Source: Pseudomonas putida (GTDB lineage: Bacteria; Pseudomonadota; Gammaproteobacteria; Pseudomonadales; Pseudomonadaceae). Taken from it: a stretch of 64,000 bases of DNA. The DNA lies in the NCBI RefSeq assembly GCF_001941965.1, contig NZ_MKZO01000067.1, forward strand, positions 62,001 through 126,000, written 5' to 3'. The translations under genes were made by a program, and so were the position numbers. The notes beneath the pieces were generated by a model. It did no database searches. It saw nothing but the letters and a program-made list of their open reading frames with translations, and had not been told where the DNA came from. Shown here piece after piece: positions 52,313 through 61,376 of the stretch. Within the stretch, counting starts at the first letter, position 1; each line of letters opens with the position of its first letter.

Positions 52313-53311
52313 GTGTCAGTAACTACCCTAACCGTCTGTGACGACTCCACCGTTGCCCGCAAGCAGGTCCTGCGAGCCTTGCCCTCCGACTGGCCGGTTT
52401 CGGTCACGGAGGCCGCCAACGGACATCAATGCATGGACGCCGTGCGCAAGGGCCTGGGCCAGGTCGTGGTGCTCGACCTGAACATGCCGGAAATGGACGG
52501 CTACCAGGTACTGCATGCACTGCGCGACGAGGGCTTGCAGGCCAATGTCATCGTTATCTCGGGGGACGTGCAGCAGGAGGCCCTGCGCCGCGTGCAGGAA
52601 CTGGGCGCCCTGGCCTTCCTGAAAAAGCCCTTCGAGCAAGAACAACTGCGCGAAACCCTGGACCGCCTGGGCCTGCTGCAACTGGCGGGCCGGGCGGCGC
52701 AGAGCCATCGTCCGCAGACCAGCGCCAGCGTCAGCTTCAACGAGGTGTTCCGCGAAACCGTCAACGTCGCCATGGGCCGCGCCGCCGCACTGATCGCCAA
52801 GGTGCTCGGGGTGTTCGTGCAACTGCCGGTGCCTAACGTGAACATCCTCGAAGTCGGTGAACTGCACATGGCCCTGGCGGACGCCGGGCGCTGCAAGCAA
52901 CTGACCGCGGTCTGTCAGGGCTTTATCGGTGGCGGTATCGCCGGAGAGGCGCTGCTGATGTTCCACGACTCGGAAATCGCCGACATGGCGCGGCTGATGA
53001 AGCATGAGAGCAGCCACGCCTCCGACCTGGAGATGCTCCTGGACCTGTCCAGCATCCTGATCGGCGCCTGCCTGAGCGGCATCGCCGAGCAGGTCGACGT
53101 GGTGTTCTCGCAGTGTCACCCGCAGATCCTCGGCCAGCACGCCAATATCGAGGAACTGATCCGGGTCAACCAGCGGCGCTGGAAGAAGACCCTCGCGGTG
53201 GAGATCAGCTACGGCCTGGAAGGCCATGACATCAGCTTCGACCTGTTGCTGCTGTTCACCGAAGACTCCATCGAACGACTGACCCATAAACTCGCGTACC
53301 TGATGAACTGA
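52313..53311 (+). CDS. Response regulator fused to a CheC/CheX-like domain
   Basis: A 332-residue protein: an N-terminal receiver (LTVCDDSTVARKQVLRALP, phospho-acceptor Asp in VVVLDLNMPEMDG, Lys in AFLKKPF) and a C-terminal region from about 140 (FNEVFRETVNVAMGRAAALIAKVLGVFVQLPVPNV; LEMLLDLSSILIGACLSGIAEQVD) that fits CheC/CheX chemotaxis phosphatases. It may dephosphorylate a partner regulator. The start is GTG at 52313. The stop is 3 bases before the cyclase start. Confidence 0.82.
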   Translation: MSVTTLTVCDDSTVARKQVLRALPSDWPVSVTEAANGHQCMDAVRKGLGQVVVLDLNMPEMDGYQVLHALRDEGLQANVIVISGDVQQEALRRVQELGALAFLKKPFEQEQLRETLDRLGLLQLAGRAAQSHRPQTSASVSFNEVFRETVNVAMGRAAALIAKVLGVFVQLPVPNVNILEVGELHMALADAGRCKQLTAVCQGFIGGGIAGEALLMFHDSEIADMARLMKHESSHASDLEMLLDLSSILIGACLSGIAEQVDVVFSQCHPQILGQHANIEELIRVNQRRWKKTLAVEISYGLEGHDISFDLLLLFTEDSIERLTHKLAYLMN

Positions 53312-53314
53312 GCC

Positions 53315-54268
53315 ATGAACAAAGCCCTTGATCTGACCGAGTTCCACTGGCTGCTGGCGATCGTGCAGAGCATCGACGTCGGCGTGGTAGTGCTCGATCG
53401 CGACTACTGCGTGCAGGTCTGGAACACCTTCATGGAGAACCGTTCCGGGGTGCCGCCCAAGGACGCCATCAGCCAGTCGTTCTTCCGGTTGTTCCCCGAA
53501 GTCAACGAGGACTGGTTCCGGCGCAAGCTCGACAGCGTGGGCACCCTCGGCACGGCAGCGTTCACCGTGTGGGAACAACGCCCTTATCTGGTGCGGTTCA
53601 AGAACTACCAGCCGATCACCGGGCAGGAAGACTTCATGTACCAGAACACCACGCTGTTCCCGCTGCGCTCCACCGACAGCAGCATCAGCCATTTCTGCCT
53701 GGTGATCTACGACGTGACCGACGTCGCCACCAACCGGCACATGCTGCAGTCGGCCAACGCCCAGTTGCAGAAGCTTTCCAGCACCGACCGCCTGACCGGC
53801 CTGTACAACCGCGGCCACTGGGAAGACAGCCTCAAGGTCGCGTACGCCCGCCACCAGCGTCATGGCAACGCCACCAGCCTGGTGATGTTCGATATCGATC
53901 ACTTCAAGCGCATCAACGACACCTACGGCCACCAGGCCGGCGATGAAGTGATCAGGCAGGTCGCCGCGCTGCTCCGCGAGTATGTGCGCGACACCGACGT
54001 GGCGGGGCGCTATGGCGGCGAGGAGTTCGGCGTGGTGCTGTCGGATACCGACAAGCATGGCGCGGTGGCCTTTGCCGAGCGCCTGCGCAAGGCGGTGGAG
54101 GAACTGGAAGTGAAGCATGAAGGCTTGACCATCCGCTTCACCATCAGCCTTGGGGTCGCCGATCTTGGCCAGCCGTCCGACAGCCACGCGGACCTCATCG
54201 CCTGGGCCGACCAGGCCCTGTATGCCTCGAAGAAAGGCGGACGCAACCAGGTTTCCGTGTACGGATGA
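53315..54268 (+). CDS. PAS-GGDEF diguanylate cyclase
   Basis: A 317-residue protein: an N-terminal PAS domain (residues about 15-130, VQSIDVGVVVLDRDYCVQVWN) and a GGDEF domain with STDRLTGLYNRGHWE, an inhibitory RDTD site five residues before GGEEF, and the GGEEF motif itself. It should make c-di-GMP and be feedback-inhibited. The three-base gap to the receiver/CheC gene indicates co-transcription, so the regulator probably controls its output. Confidence 0.92.
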   Translation: MNKALDLTEFHWLLAIVQSIDVGVVVLDRDYCVQVWNTFMENRSGVPPKDAISQSFFRLFPEVNEDWFRRKLDSVGTLGTAAFTVWEQRPYLVRFKNYQPITGQEDFMYQNTTLFPLRSTDSSISHFCLVIYDVTDVATNRHMLQSANAQLQKLSSTDRLTGLYNRGHWEDSLKVAYARHQRHGNATSLVMFDIDHFKRINDTYGHQAGDEVIRQVAALLREYVRDTDVAGRYGGEEFGVVLSDTDKHGAVAFAERLRKAVEELEVKHEGLTIRFTISLGVADLGQPSDSHADLIAWADQALYASKKGGRNQVSVYG

Positions 54269-54294
54269 CAAGACGCCATCACCGCCTTGCATCT

Positions 54295-54313
54295 GCAAAT
54301 CATTCTCGTTAAA
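54295..54313. promoter_or_regulatory. Candidate Fur box before sigma gene (module 2)
   Basis: GCAAATCATTCTCGTTAAA matches 11 of 19 positions of the Fur consensus by hand alignment and lies 35 bases before the sigma ATG. The position fits iron control. Confidence 0.45.
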
Positions 54314-54348
54314 GTCGGCGCCCTCGCCCTCCCGGGATAACGGCCGCC

Positions 54349-54855
54349 ATGTCGAGCATGAGCACGGAAGAACTGGAACGGGCATTCAAGGCCCATTCCC
54401 GTGAGCTGCGAGTGTTCCTCTATCGACAGCTGCACAGCACCGAGACCGCTGCCGACCTCACTCAGGAAACCTGGTTGCGCATGCTCAGGCAGCGACCGCG
54501 CACGCCGGTGGAGAACCTGCGGGCGTTCATCTTCCGCATCGCCCGCAACCTGGCCATCGATCATGTGCGCAGCCGCGCCTCCCGCGAGCGTCACGACCAG
54601 GGCCTAGCGTATCTTTACGAAGTCACCGGCGAAACGCCCGAGCTGATCGACACCGTCGCCGCCAGCCAGGAACTGGAAACACTGGATGCCGCACTCAAGC
54701 GCATGGGGGAGCCGGAGCAAAGCATCTTCCTCAAGTGTCGCCTCCAGGGCATTGCACAAAAGGATGTAGCCCGGGAGCTGGGCATGTCCCTCAGTTCGGT
54801 GGAGAAGCACCTGGCCAGCGCGCTGGACTTTTTGCGTCGAAGCCTTCAGCGTTGA
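54349..54855 (+). CDS. ECF sigma factor, FecI-like (module 2)
   Basis: A 168-residue sigma factor with region 2 ELRVFLYRQLHSTETAADLTQETWLRMLRQ and region 4 IAQKDVARELGMSLSSVEKHLASALDFL. It should direct transcription of the downstream receptor gene when the FecR protein signals. Order sigma-FecR-receptor is continuous on the plus strand, mirroring module 1 but inverted. Confidence 0.92.
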   Translation: MSSMSTEELERAFKAHSRELRVFLYRQLHSTETAADLTQETWLRMLRQRPRTPVENLRAFIFRIARNLAIDHVRSRASRERHDQGLAYLYEVTGETPELIDTVAASQELETLDAALKRMGEPEQSIFLKCRLQGIAQKDVARELGMSLSSVEKHLASALDFLRRSLQR

Positions 54856-54860
54856 ACACC

Positions 54861-55775
54861 ATGCCTGACCTCAAAGCCGATCCTGCCGACCTTCACGCCA
54901 CCGCCCAGTACTGGGTCGTACGCCTGACCTCGGGAGACGTGGCACCTGCCGATATTGCCGCCGCCCGCGCCTGGTGCGCCGAGGATCCCGCGCACCAGCG
55001 GGCATTCGTCGACGCACGCCGGCTATGGCAGCTCAGCGGGCACTTGCAGGCCCCTGCGATACAGCGCCGCTCACCGACGTGGGCCTGGGCGACAGCGGCA
55101 GTCCTGCTGATCGCCCTCGGGCTCGGACTGGTCCGACAGCAGGCCTGGGATGCGGATTACCACACCGGCCTCGGCGAACAGCAGCGCATCACCCTGGCGG
55201 ACGGCTCCCATGTCCTGCTGGATTCCGACTCGGCGATAGACGTCAGCCTGTACGGTGACCGGCGGGAAATCACCTTGCGCAAGGGCGAGGCGCTGTTCGA
55301 AGTGGCACATGACCCGCAGCGCCCCTTCCAGGTCCGTACCGGGGACCTGGGCGCGACCGCCCTCGGCACCGTCTACGCGGTGCGCAAGCGCGGTGACGAC
55401 GCACAGGTCACTGTGGCCCGCGGGCGTGTCGCGGTAAAGGACGCCGGCGCCAGCCTGGTCCTCGGTGCCGGGGAACAGGTCAGCCGCCTGAACGGCGCCC
55501 TTGGCGATAAACAGACCGTCGATACCGCCAAGGCCCTGGCCTGGCAACACGGCCGCCTGGTCTTCGAGATGGCACCGCTGCCGGATGTACTCGCCGAGTT
55601 GCAGCGCTACCGGCCTGGCTACCTGCTGATAGGCGACGACAGCCTGCGCACGCTCAAGGTCAGCGGCAGTTTCCGCCTCGACCGCCTGGAGGATGCCCTG
55701 GGCACGCTGGAGCAAGCGTTTCCCTTGAGGGTCCAGCGCTACACCGACTACCTGCTGGTACTACAGCCCCGCTGA
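54861..55775 (+). CDS. FecR-family anti-sigma factor (module 2)
   Basis: A 304-residue protein. The N-terminal cytoplasmic part has YWVVRLTSGDVAPADIAAARAWCAEDPAHQRAF; a membrane segment lies near 75-95 (WAWATAAVLLIALGLGLV); the periplasmic FecR domain has LADGSHVLLDSDSAIDVS and EVAHDPQRPFQVRTGDLGATALGT. The ATG at 54861 is 5 bases after the sigma stop; a TTG at 54852 overlapping that stop (TTGA) is an alternative. Confidence 0.9.
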   Translation: MPDLKADPADLHATAQYWVVRLTSGDVAPADIAAARAWCAEDPAHQRAFVDARRLWQLSGHLQAPAIQRRSPTWAWATAAVLLIALGLGLVRQQAWDADYHTGLGEQQRITLADGSHVLLDSDSAIDVSLYGDRREITLRKGEALFEVAHDPQRPFQVRTGDLGATALGTVYAVRKRGDDAQVTVARGRVAVKDAGASLVLGAGEQVSRLNGALGDKQTVDTAKALAWQHGRLVFEMAPLPDVLAELQRYRPGYLLIGDDSLRTLKVSGSFRLDRLEDALGTLEQAFPLRVQRYTDYLLVLQPR

Positions 55776-55828
55776 GTGAAATTATTTTTACGGGTCTGCC
55801 GGGCTCACCCGTCTTCCCTCGCGAAAAA

Positions 55829-55847
55829 GATAATTACTTGCATTCGC
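55829..55847. promoter_or_regulatory. Candidate Fur-like site before the receptor gene (module 2)
   Basis: GATAATTACTTGCATTCGC matches 12 of 19 positions of the Fur consensus, all six in the first hexamer, and ends 13 bases before the receptor ATG. Confidence 0.45.
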
Positions 55848-55860
55848 CAGGGAGAATCAG

Positions 55861-58251
55861 ATGTACCCACCGTCCACCGGTCACCGCCCGATCGTCCTCG
55901 CCCTTCGCCGCGCCACGCTGCTGATGGGGCTGCTGCCTGCTATCGCCTGGGCAGAACCGGTCTCCTTCGATATTCCGGCCCAGTCGCTGGCCAGCGCGCT
56001 CAATCAGCTCGCCGAGCAAAGTGGCTTGCAGGTCATCTACAACGGTGAACTGGTACAGGGCCTGAACAGCCCGGCCGTGCGTGGCAACCAGGAACCGGAG
56101 GCTGCCCTGCAACGCCTGTTGCAAGGCAGCGGGCTGATCTGGCACAGCACCGGCCAGGGCAGCGTCATGCTGGACAAGCCTGCCACAGGCGAGACCGTCC
56201 AACTGGGCGCCACCGCCATCAGTGCCGCCCTCTCCGGCGACGGCACCACCGAAGGCAGCACCCGCTACGCCCCCTCCGGTCCCAGCAGCACAGCCACGCG
56301 CCTAGGCATGAGCCTGCGTGAGACGCCGCAATCGGTGACCGTGGTTACCCGCCAGCGCATGGACGACCAGAACATGAAGGACCTGGACGACGTGCTGGAG
56401 AACACCACCGGCATCGTGGTGATGAAGAACGGCGGCGAGCGCTCCCTGTACCAGACGCGCGGGCAACTGGTGGAAAGCCTGCAGATCGATGGCGTGCCCA
56501 CCAACATCAGCAATGCCTATTCGATGGACGCCATCTCCAAGCCGGCCACCGACATCTACGACCGCATCGAAGTGGTGCGCGGTGCTACCGGCCTGACCGA
56601 GGGTGCCGGCACGCCATCGGCGGCGATCAACATGGTGCGCAAGCGCCCGACGGCCGAACCTCAGGCGCTGGTCGAGACCTCGGTGGGCTCCTGGGACGAC
56701 TACCGGACCATGCTCGACCTCTCTTCGGCACTGAACCCCGAAGGCACCCTGCGCGGTCGCACCGTGGTCAGCTATAACGATGCCAACAGCTACATGGACA
56801 ACGTGAAGAAGGAAAACCAGCTGTTCTACGGCATCGTCGAGATGGACCTGACGCCGAACACCCTGGCCACCCTCGGCTTCTCGTGGCAGAAAGACCGTAA
56901 CTCCGGCTATGACTGGTCGGCGTTGCCTACCCGTGCCGATGGCTCCTTCTATCCGCTGTCGCGCTCGACCAACCTCACCGGCCAGTGGAACAAACTGAAC
57001 AAGCGCAACACCACGGTGTTCGCCGACATCCAGCACAGCTTCGACAACGACTGGAAGCTGGTGGTGGCCGCCAACCAGATCTGGGCGAAGTCGGAATTCC
57101 TCGGCAACTACACCTGGCGGGTCAGTGGCGACCGCTTCAGCCTCAATCCGCGTCACTTTTTCTACGACGATACCCAGACCAGCCTCGACGGCTATGCGAC
57201 CGGCCCCTTCCAACTGTTCGGCCGACGCCATGAACTGGTGCTCGGCGCCAATATCCGCCAGGACGACTTCGACTACCACGGCGGCCGTGACGCGACCTAC
57301 AACTACCAGTTCGACATGAACGACCTGTCCGGCTTCAATCCACCCAAGCCGACCGCGCTCAATTCGAACCAGTGGAAGTACAACATCACCCAGCAACAGT
57401 CGGGCCTCTACAGCGCCGCACGCTTCAGCCTGAGCGACAGCACGAAGTTCATCCTTGGCAGCCGCCTGAGCTGGTTCAAGACCGAAAACATGACCAACAC
57501 CACTGGCACGCCGCGGCGCAGCGAATACGCGAAGAACCAGGAAGTCACACCCTATGCCGGGCTGGTGCAGGAACTGAGCGACAACCTGAGCGCCTATGCC
57601 AGCTACACCGAGATCTTCAAGCCGCAGAGCAACCGCGATATCAGCGGTTCGATCCTCGACCCCATGACCGGCAGCAACTACGAGCTCGGGCTCAAGGGCG
57701 AGTTCCTCGACAAGCGCCTGACCGCCAGCATGGCGCTGTTCCAGGCGGACCAGACCGGACGGGCAGAGTATGTGATTCCCTGTGATTGCTACGAAGCCTC
57801 CGACAAGGTGCGCAACCGGGGCATTGAACTGGAGATGAATGGCGCGCTGACGCCAGACTGGAACCTTTCGGCCGGGTATACCTACACCCAGTCGAAATAC
57901 ATTGGCGGCAGCCAAAAGGGCGAGGCATTTGCCTCGAATGCACCGCGCCATCTGCTCAAGGTCGCCACCGACTACCGCCTGCCCGGCGTCCTGAACAGGA
58001 CGCGGGTGGGCGGCAGCGTCAACGTGCAGAGCGACATCAGCAATCGCGACGAAGGCTATACCATTCGCCAGGGGGGCTATGCCCTGGCCAACCTCCACGC
58101 AGTCTACGAACTGGATGAGCACCTGGAGTTGCAGTACAACCTGGACAACGTGTTCGATCGCAAGTACGTCCAGACCGTGGGCAACGACAACTACTGGAAC
58201 TTCTACGGCGAGCCGCGCAACTTCAACGTGGCATTGCGGGCGAAGTTCTGA
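55861..58251 (+). CDS. TonB-dependent siderophore receptor with signalling domain (module 2)
   Basis: A 796-residue outer-membrane receptor. A signal peptide (ending LPAIAWA) is followed by the short N-terminal domain (VSFDIPAQSLASALNQLAEQSGLQVIYNGE), plug motifs (TPQSVTVVTRQRMDDQNMKDLDDVLENTTG; GTPSAAINMVRKRPT) and a barrel ending LRAKF. It resembles FpvA/FhuE-type iron-siderophore receptors. A PCDCY loop near residue 640 may form a disulfide. Ligand unknown. Confidence 0.92.
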   Translation: MYPPSTGHRPIVLALRRATLLMGLLPAIAWAEPVSFDIPAQSLASALNQLAEQSGLQVIYNGELVQGLNSPAVRGNQEPEAALQRLLQGSGLIWHSTGQGSVMLDKPATGETVQLGATAISAALSGDGTTEGSTRYAPSGPSSTATRLGMSLRETPQSVTVVTRQRMDDQNMKDLDDVLENTTGIVVMKNGGERSLYQTRGQLVESLQIDGVPTNISNAYSMDAISKPATDIYDRIEVVRGATGLTEGAGTPSAAINMVRKRPTAEPQALVETSVGSWDDYRTMLDLSSALNPEGTLRGRTVVSYNDANSYMDNVKKENQLFYGIVEMDLTPNTLATLGFSWQKDRNSGYDWSALPTRADGSFYPLSRSTNLTGQWNKLNKRNTTVFADIQHSFDNDWKLVVAANQIWAKSEFLGNYTWRVSGDRFSLNPRHFFYDDTQTSLDGYATGPFQLFGRRHELVLGANIRQDDFDYHGGRDATYNYQFDMNDLSGFNPPKPTALNSNQWKYNITQQQSGLYSAARFSLSDSTKFILGSRLSWFKTENMTNTTGTPRRSEYAKNQEVTPYAGLVQELSDNLSAYASYTEIFKPQSNRDISGSILDPMTGSNYELGLKGEFLDKRLTASMALFQADQTGRAEYVIPCDCYEASDKVRNRGIELEMNGALTPDWNLSAGYTYTQSKYIGGSQKGEAFASNAPRHLLKVATDYRLPGVLNRTRVGGSVNVQSDISNRDEGYTIRQGGYALANLHAVYELDEHLELQYNLDNVFDRKYVQTVGNDNYWNFYGEPRNFNVALRAKF

Positions 58252-58315
58252 CACGGGGGCGCTCAAAGCCGGGAGCGGTTTCACCGCTCCCACGCGTTAA
58301 AAACTCCATGAACGA

Positions 58316-58354
58316 AAAAGCCCGCCGACCTCGAAAGGTGGCGGGCTTCTTCGT
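58316..58354 (-). terminator. Terminator of tRNA-Lys
   Basis: On the minus strand AAGCCCGCC...GGCGGGCTT forms a hairpin just downstream of the tRNA, followed by TTTCGTTC. It serves the tRNA and may also end transcription from the receptor side. Confidence 0.8.
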
Positions 58355-58362
58355 ACTGCGTA

Positions 58363-58438
58363 TGGTGGGTCGTGTAGGATTCGAACCTACGACCAATTGG
58401 TTAAAAGCCAACTGCTCTACCAACTGAGCTAACGACCC
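58363..58438 (-). tRNA. tRNA-Lys (UUU), with CCA encoded
   Basis: The minus strand reads GGGTCGTTAGCTCAGTTGG, has anticodon TTT in GGCTTTTAACC, GGTTCGAATCC in the T-arm, and ends CGACCCACCA. All arms pair. It is downstream of queC. Confidence 0.98.
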
Positions 58439-58499
58439 GTTGGATGGCGCGTATAATACTGATTTCTAACAGGAAATCAACACCCCATCGCAAAATAAT

Positions 58500-59174
58500 T
58501 CAAAAATATCTGGTCGGGTCCTGAACACCGGCCGCTGCGAAGCCTTCGGCGCGCAGGCGGCAGCTGTCGCATTTGCCACAGGCACGGCCTTCATCATCGG
58601 CCTGGTAGCAGGAAACCGTGAGGCTGTAGTCCACGCCACGGGCCAAGCCCGCCTGGACGATCTGCGCCTTGCTGAGGTTCTGCAGTGGCGCCTGGATACG
58701 GAAGCCCTGCCCTTCGACACCGGCCTTGGTCGCCAGGTTGGCCATGCGCTCGAAGGCTTCGACGAACTCGGGACGGCAGTCCGGGTAGCCGGAGTAGTCC
58801 ACCGCATTCACTCCGATGAAGATATCACGCGCCTCCAGCACCTCGGCCCAGCCCAGGGCCAGGGACAGGAACACCGTGTTGCGGGCCGGCACGTAGGTCA
58901 CCGGAATGCCGTCGCTGGGTGCTTCGGGCACGTCGATGCTGCTGTCGGTCAGGGCCGAGCCGCCGATACCGTTGAGATTCAGGCCGATCACCTTGTGCTC
59001 CACCACACCCAGGTCGCGGGCGACCCGGGCAGCGGCATCCAGCTCGGCGCGGTGGCGCTGGCCGTAGTCGAAGCTCATGGTGTAGCACTGGTAGCCCTCG
59101 GCCTTGGCCATGGCGACCACGGTGGCCGAATCCAGGCCGCCCGACAGCAGAATTACCGCACGTTTCTCAGTCAT
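58500..59174 (-). CDS. queC: 7-cyano-7-deazaguanine synthase
   Basis: A 224-residue ATP-dependent enzyme of queuosine synthesis: ILLSGGLDSATVVAMAKAEGY (PP-loop), FDYGQRHRAEL, and zinc cysteines CYQADDEGRACGKCDSCRLRAEGF. It turns CDG into preQ0. It follows queE by 14 bases. Confidence 0.96.
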   Translation of the reverse strand: MTEKRAVILLSGGLDSATVVAMAKAEGYQCYTMSFDYGQRHRAELDAAARVARDLGVVEHKVIGLNLNGIGGSALTDSSIDVPEAPSDGIPVTYVPARNTVFLSLALGWAEVLEARDIFIGVNAVDYSGYPDCRPEFVEAFERMANLATKAGVEGQGFRIQAPLQNLSKAQIVQAGLARGVDYSLTVSCYQADDEGRACGKCDSCRLRAEGFAAAGVQDPTRYF

Positions 59175-59188
59175 TGCAGAAGCTCCTC

Positions 59189-59836
59189 TCAGCGTCCCGG
59201 TTCGTCGTTCCAGAGCAGTTTGTGCAACTGCATCTGCAAGCGAACCGGCAGGTTGTCGGCGACGATCCAGTCGGCCAGATCGGTGACGTTCAGTTCATGG
59301 TGGCTGGGCGAGAACAGGACTTCGCCGGCACGCTTGTCGAGCCCGTACTGGATCAGCTTGGACACCGCCCAGTCGTAGTCCTCGCGAGAACAGAGGACGA
59401 ACTTGACCTGGTCGTTGGCGGTCAGCAGTTCGATGTTCTCGTAGCGGTTGCGATGGACTTCGGCCGAACCCGGGGTCTTCAGGTCCACCACGCGGCTGAC
59501 GCGCTGGTCGACCGCAGAGATGTCCATCGAGCCGCTGGTTTCCAGGGAAACCTCGTAGCCGGCGTCACAGAGCTGCTTGAGCAAAGGAATCGCATTGGGC
59601 TGGGCAAGCGGCTCGCCACCGGTCACGCACACGTAGCGCGGGCGATAGCTGGCGACCTGTTCGAGGATCGAGTCGAGAGTGCGGAGGGTGCCGCCACTGA
59701 AGGCGTAGGCGCTGTCGCAGTACTGGCAGCGCAGCGGGCAGCCGGTGAGACGCACGAATACCGTGGGCAGCCCAGCGGTGCGCGTTTCACCCTGCAAAGA
59801 GTAAAAGACTTCGGTGATGCGTAATGTGTCTTGCAT
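59189..59836 (-). CDS. queE: 7-carboxy-7-deazaguanine synthase
   Basis: A 215-residue radical SAM enzyme with the QueE N-terminus ITEVFYSLQGETRTAGLPTVFVRLTGCPLRCQYCDSAYAF, whose cysteines bind the 4Fe-4S cluster. It converts CPH4 to CDG in queuosine synthesis. The ATG at 59836 fits orthologues; a GTG three codons earlier is possible. Confidence 0.95.
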   Translation of the reverse strand: MQDTLRITEVFYSLQGETRTAGLPTVFVRLTGCPLRCQYCDSAYAFSGGTLRTLDSILEQVASYRPRYVCVTGGEPLAQPNAIPLLKQLCDAGYEVSLETSGSMDISAVDQRVSRVVDLKTPGSAEVHRNRYENIELLTANDQVKFVLCSREDYDWAVSKLIQYGLDKRAGEVLFSPSHHELNVTDLADWIVADNLPVRLQMQLHKLLWNDEPGR

Positions 59837-59948
59837 AGTCGCCACGGGCTGGACAGCTGAACAGGCTGCCCGCCTCCGTCAGGCACCATCGCGAACTCGA
59901 CATAGCGTTATTCGCGACAGCGTTTCAATAAAAGGGCGCAGATTCTAA

Positions 59949-59984
59949 CGAAAAAACCCGCGACAGGCGCGGGTTTCTTTCAAG
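59949..59984 (-). terminator. Terminator after cpoB
   Basis: On the minus strand AAACCCGCG...CGCGGGTTT forms a GC-rich hairpin followed by TTTCGTT, about 10-45 bases after the cpoB stop. It ends the tol-pal operon before queE. Confidence 0.85.
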
Positions 59985-59992
59985 CGGTGCGA

Positions 59993-60820
59993 TCAGAGCT
60001 TTTGCAGGTCGCGCTGGGCAAGCTGTGCAGCCGAGGTACCCGGGTACTGGGTGACCACTTGCTGGAGAATGCCCTTGACCCGGTCGGTGTGACCGAGACG
60101 ACGCTCCACGTCGGCCAGCTTGTACAGCGAATCCGGCACCTTGTTGTGCTTCGGATACAGCTGGCTGACCTTGGCGAACGCCTGGCCGGCGCCTTGCAGG
60201 TCGCCTTTGGCCAGGTTCACTTCACCCAGCCAGTACTGGGCATTGCCGGCGTACTGACTGTTCGGGTACTTGCGCAGGAAGGCGTTGAACGCCTGGGCGG
60301 CCTTGTCGAAATCCTTGGCCTTGATCAGATCGAAGGCTGCGTCGTAATACAGCTTTTCCTTCGCCGGATCGCCCGGTTCGCTGCTCGCAGCCGGCGGGTT
60401 GGCCGGTGCTGCGGTGTTGCCGGCGGCAGGTGCAGAGGCACCACCGTCAGCGGAATTCTCGGGGGTTGCGGACGGAGCCGGGGCTGCGCCGCTGGAAATA
60501 CGCCGATCCAGGTCCTGGTAACGCTCCAGGCCTTCCTGTTTCAGGCGGGATACTTCGTTCTGCAGGATCTCGATCGTGTTTTGCTGACGATCGATCTGCT
60601 CCTGCATCTGTTGCAACTGCATGAACAGCTGGCCCTGCGCAGAGGCAGGGGTCGAAACCCCTCCCCCGGCGTAGGCGCCGTTCGTACCGTAACCTGCAGG
60701 CGGATAACTGCTTGCGCCGTTATATCCACCAGCATTGTCATCGACAACAGGAACCTCAGCCGCTGCCATGAGAGGCAGGGTGAGAGCCAGGACGGTTACA
60801 GCACGACGGCACGCTCGCAT
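59993..60820 (-). CDS. cpoB: Cell division coordinator CpoB (YbgF)
   Basis: A 275-residue exported protein: signal peptide ending LPLMAAA, a coiled coil (about 70-105, LFMQLQQMQEQIDRQQNTIEILQNEVSRL), an Ala/Pro linker and C-terminal TPR repeats (YYDAAFDLIKAKDFDKAAQAFNAFLRKYP; AQYWLGEVNLAKGDLQGA). It links PBP1B activity and Tol machinery. Its start is 6 bases after the pal stop. Confidence 0.94.
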   Translation of the reverse strand: MRACRRAVTVLALTLPLMAAAEVPVVDDNAGGYNGASSYPPAGYGTNGAYAGGGVSTPASAQGQLFMQLQQMQEQIDRQQNTIEILQNEVSRLKQEGLERYQDLDRRISSGAAPAPSATPENSADGGASAPAAGNTAAPANPPAASSEPGDPAKEKLYYDAAFDLIKAKDFDKAAQAFNAFLRKYPNSQYAGNAQYWLGEVNLAKGDLQGAGQAFAKVSQLYPKHNKVPDSLYKLADVERRLGHTDRVKGILQQVVTQYPGTSAAQLAQRDLQKL

Positions 60821-60826
60821 ATCGAA

Positions 60827-61324
60827 TTACTTACGCAGTTCGACGCGACGGTTTTGAGCCCAGGACTGCTCGTCGTTGCCGGTGGCAACTGGACGCTCTT
60901 CGCCGTAGGAAACCAGTTCCAGCTGGGCTGGGGAAACGCCTTGCAGCACCAGGTAGCGCTGAACGGCTTTAGCACGACGCTCGCCCAGAGCCATGTTGTA
61001 CTCGCGAGTACCACGCTCGTCGGTGTTGCCTTCCAGAACGACGCGAGCGCCGTTGCCTTTCAGGTCCTTGGCGTGAACGTCCAGAGCGCGCATGGCTTCT
61101 GGCTTCAGGTCCGAGCTGTCGTATTCGAAGTAGAAGGTGGTGATTGCGCGCAGAGCAGCTTCTTCGCTCAGGCTGCCGTCGACAGCACCGGTGTTGGCGC
61201 CGTAGCCAGCGTTTGGATCAACAGCGCCTTCGCCAGCGTTGTCACCGCCTTTCGAGGAGCAACCTACAGCTACGGCCATGGCCAGAGCCAGCGCAGCAAA
61301 CTTACCAAACTTCAGCATTTCCAT
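60827..61324 (-). CDS. pal: Peptidoglycan-associated lipoprotein Pal
   Basis: A 165-residue outer-membrane lipoprotein with lipobox VAVGCSS and the OmpA-C domain FEYDSSDLKPEAMRALDVHAKDL and VVLEGNTDERGTREYNMALGERRA (peptidoglycan binding). It anchors the outer membrane to peptidoglycan and interacts with TolB. Confidence 0.97.
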   Translation of the reverse strand: MEMLKFGKFAALALAMAVAVGCSSKGGDNAGEGAVDPNAGYGANTGAVDGSLSEEAALRAITTFYFEYDSSDLKPEAMRALDVHAKDLKGNGARVVLEGNTDERGTREYNMALGERRAKAVQRYLVLQGVSPAQLELVSYGEERPVATGNDEQSWAQNRRVELRK

Positions 61325-61376
61325 CGTGAAACTCCTAATGAACCCCAGTGTGTTAAGTAAAACGTGTATCGCCGCA

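Noticed and set aside
56302..58293. A 663-codon frame antisense to the module 2 receptor
   Set aside because: Shadow of a receptor gene; no recognisable motif.
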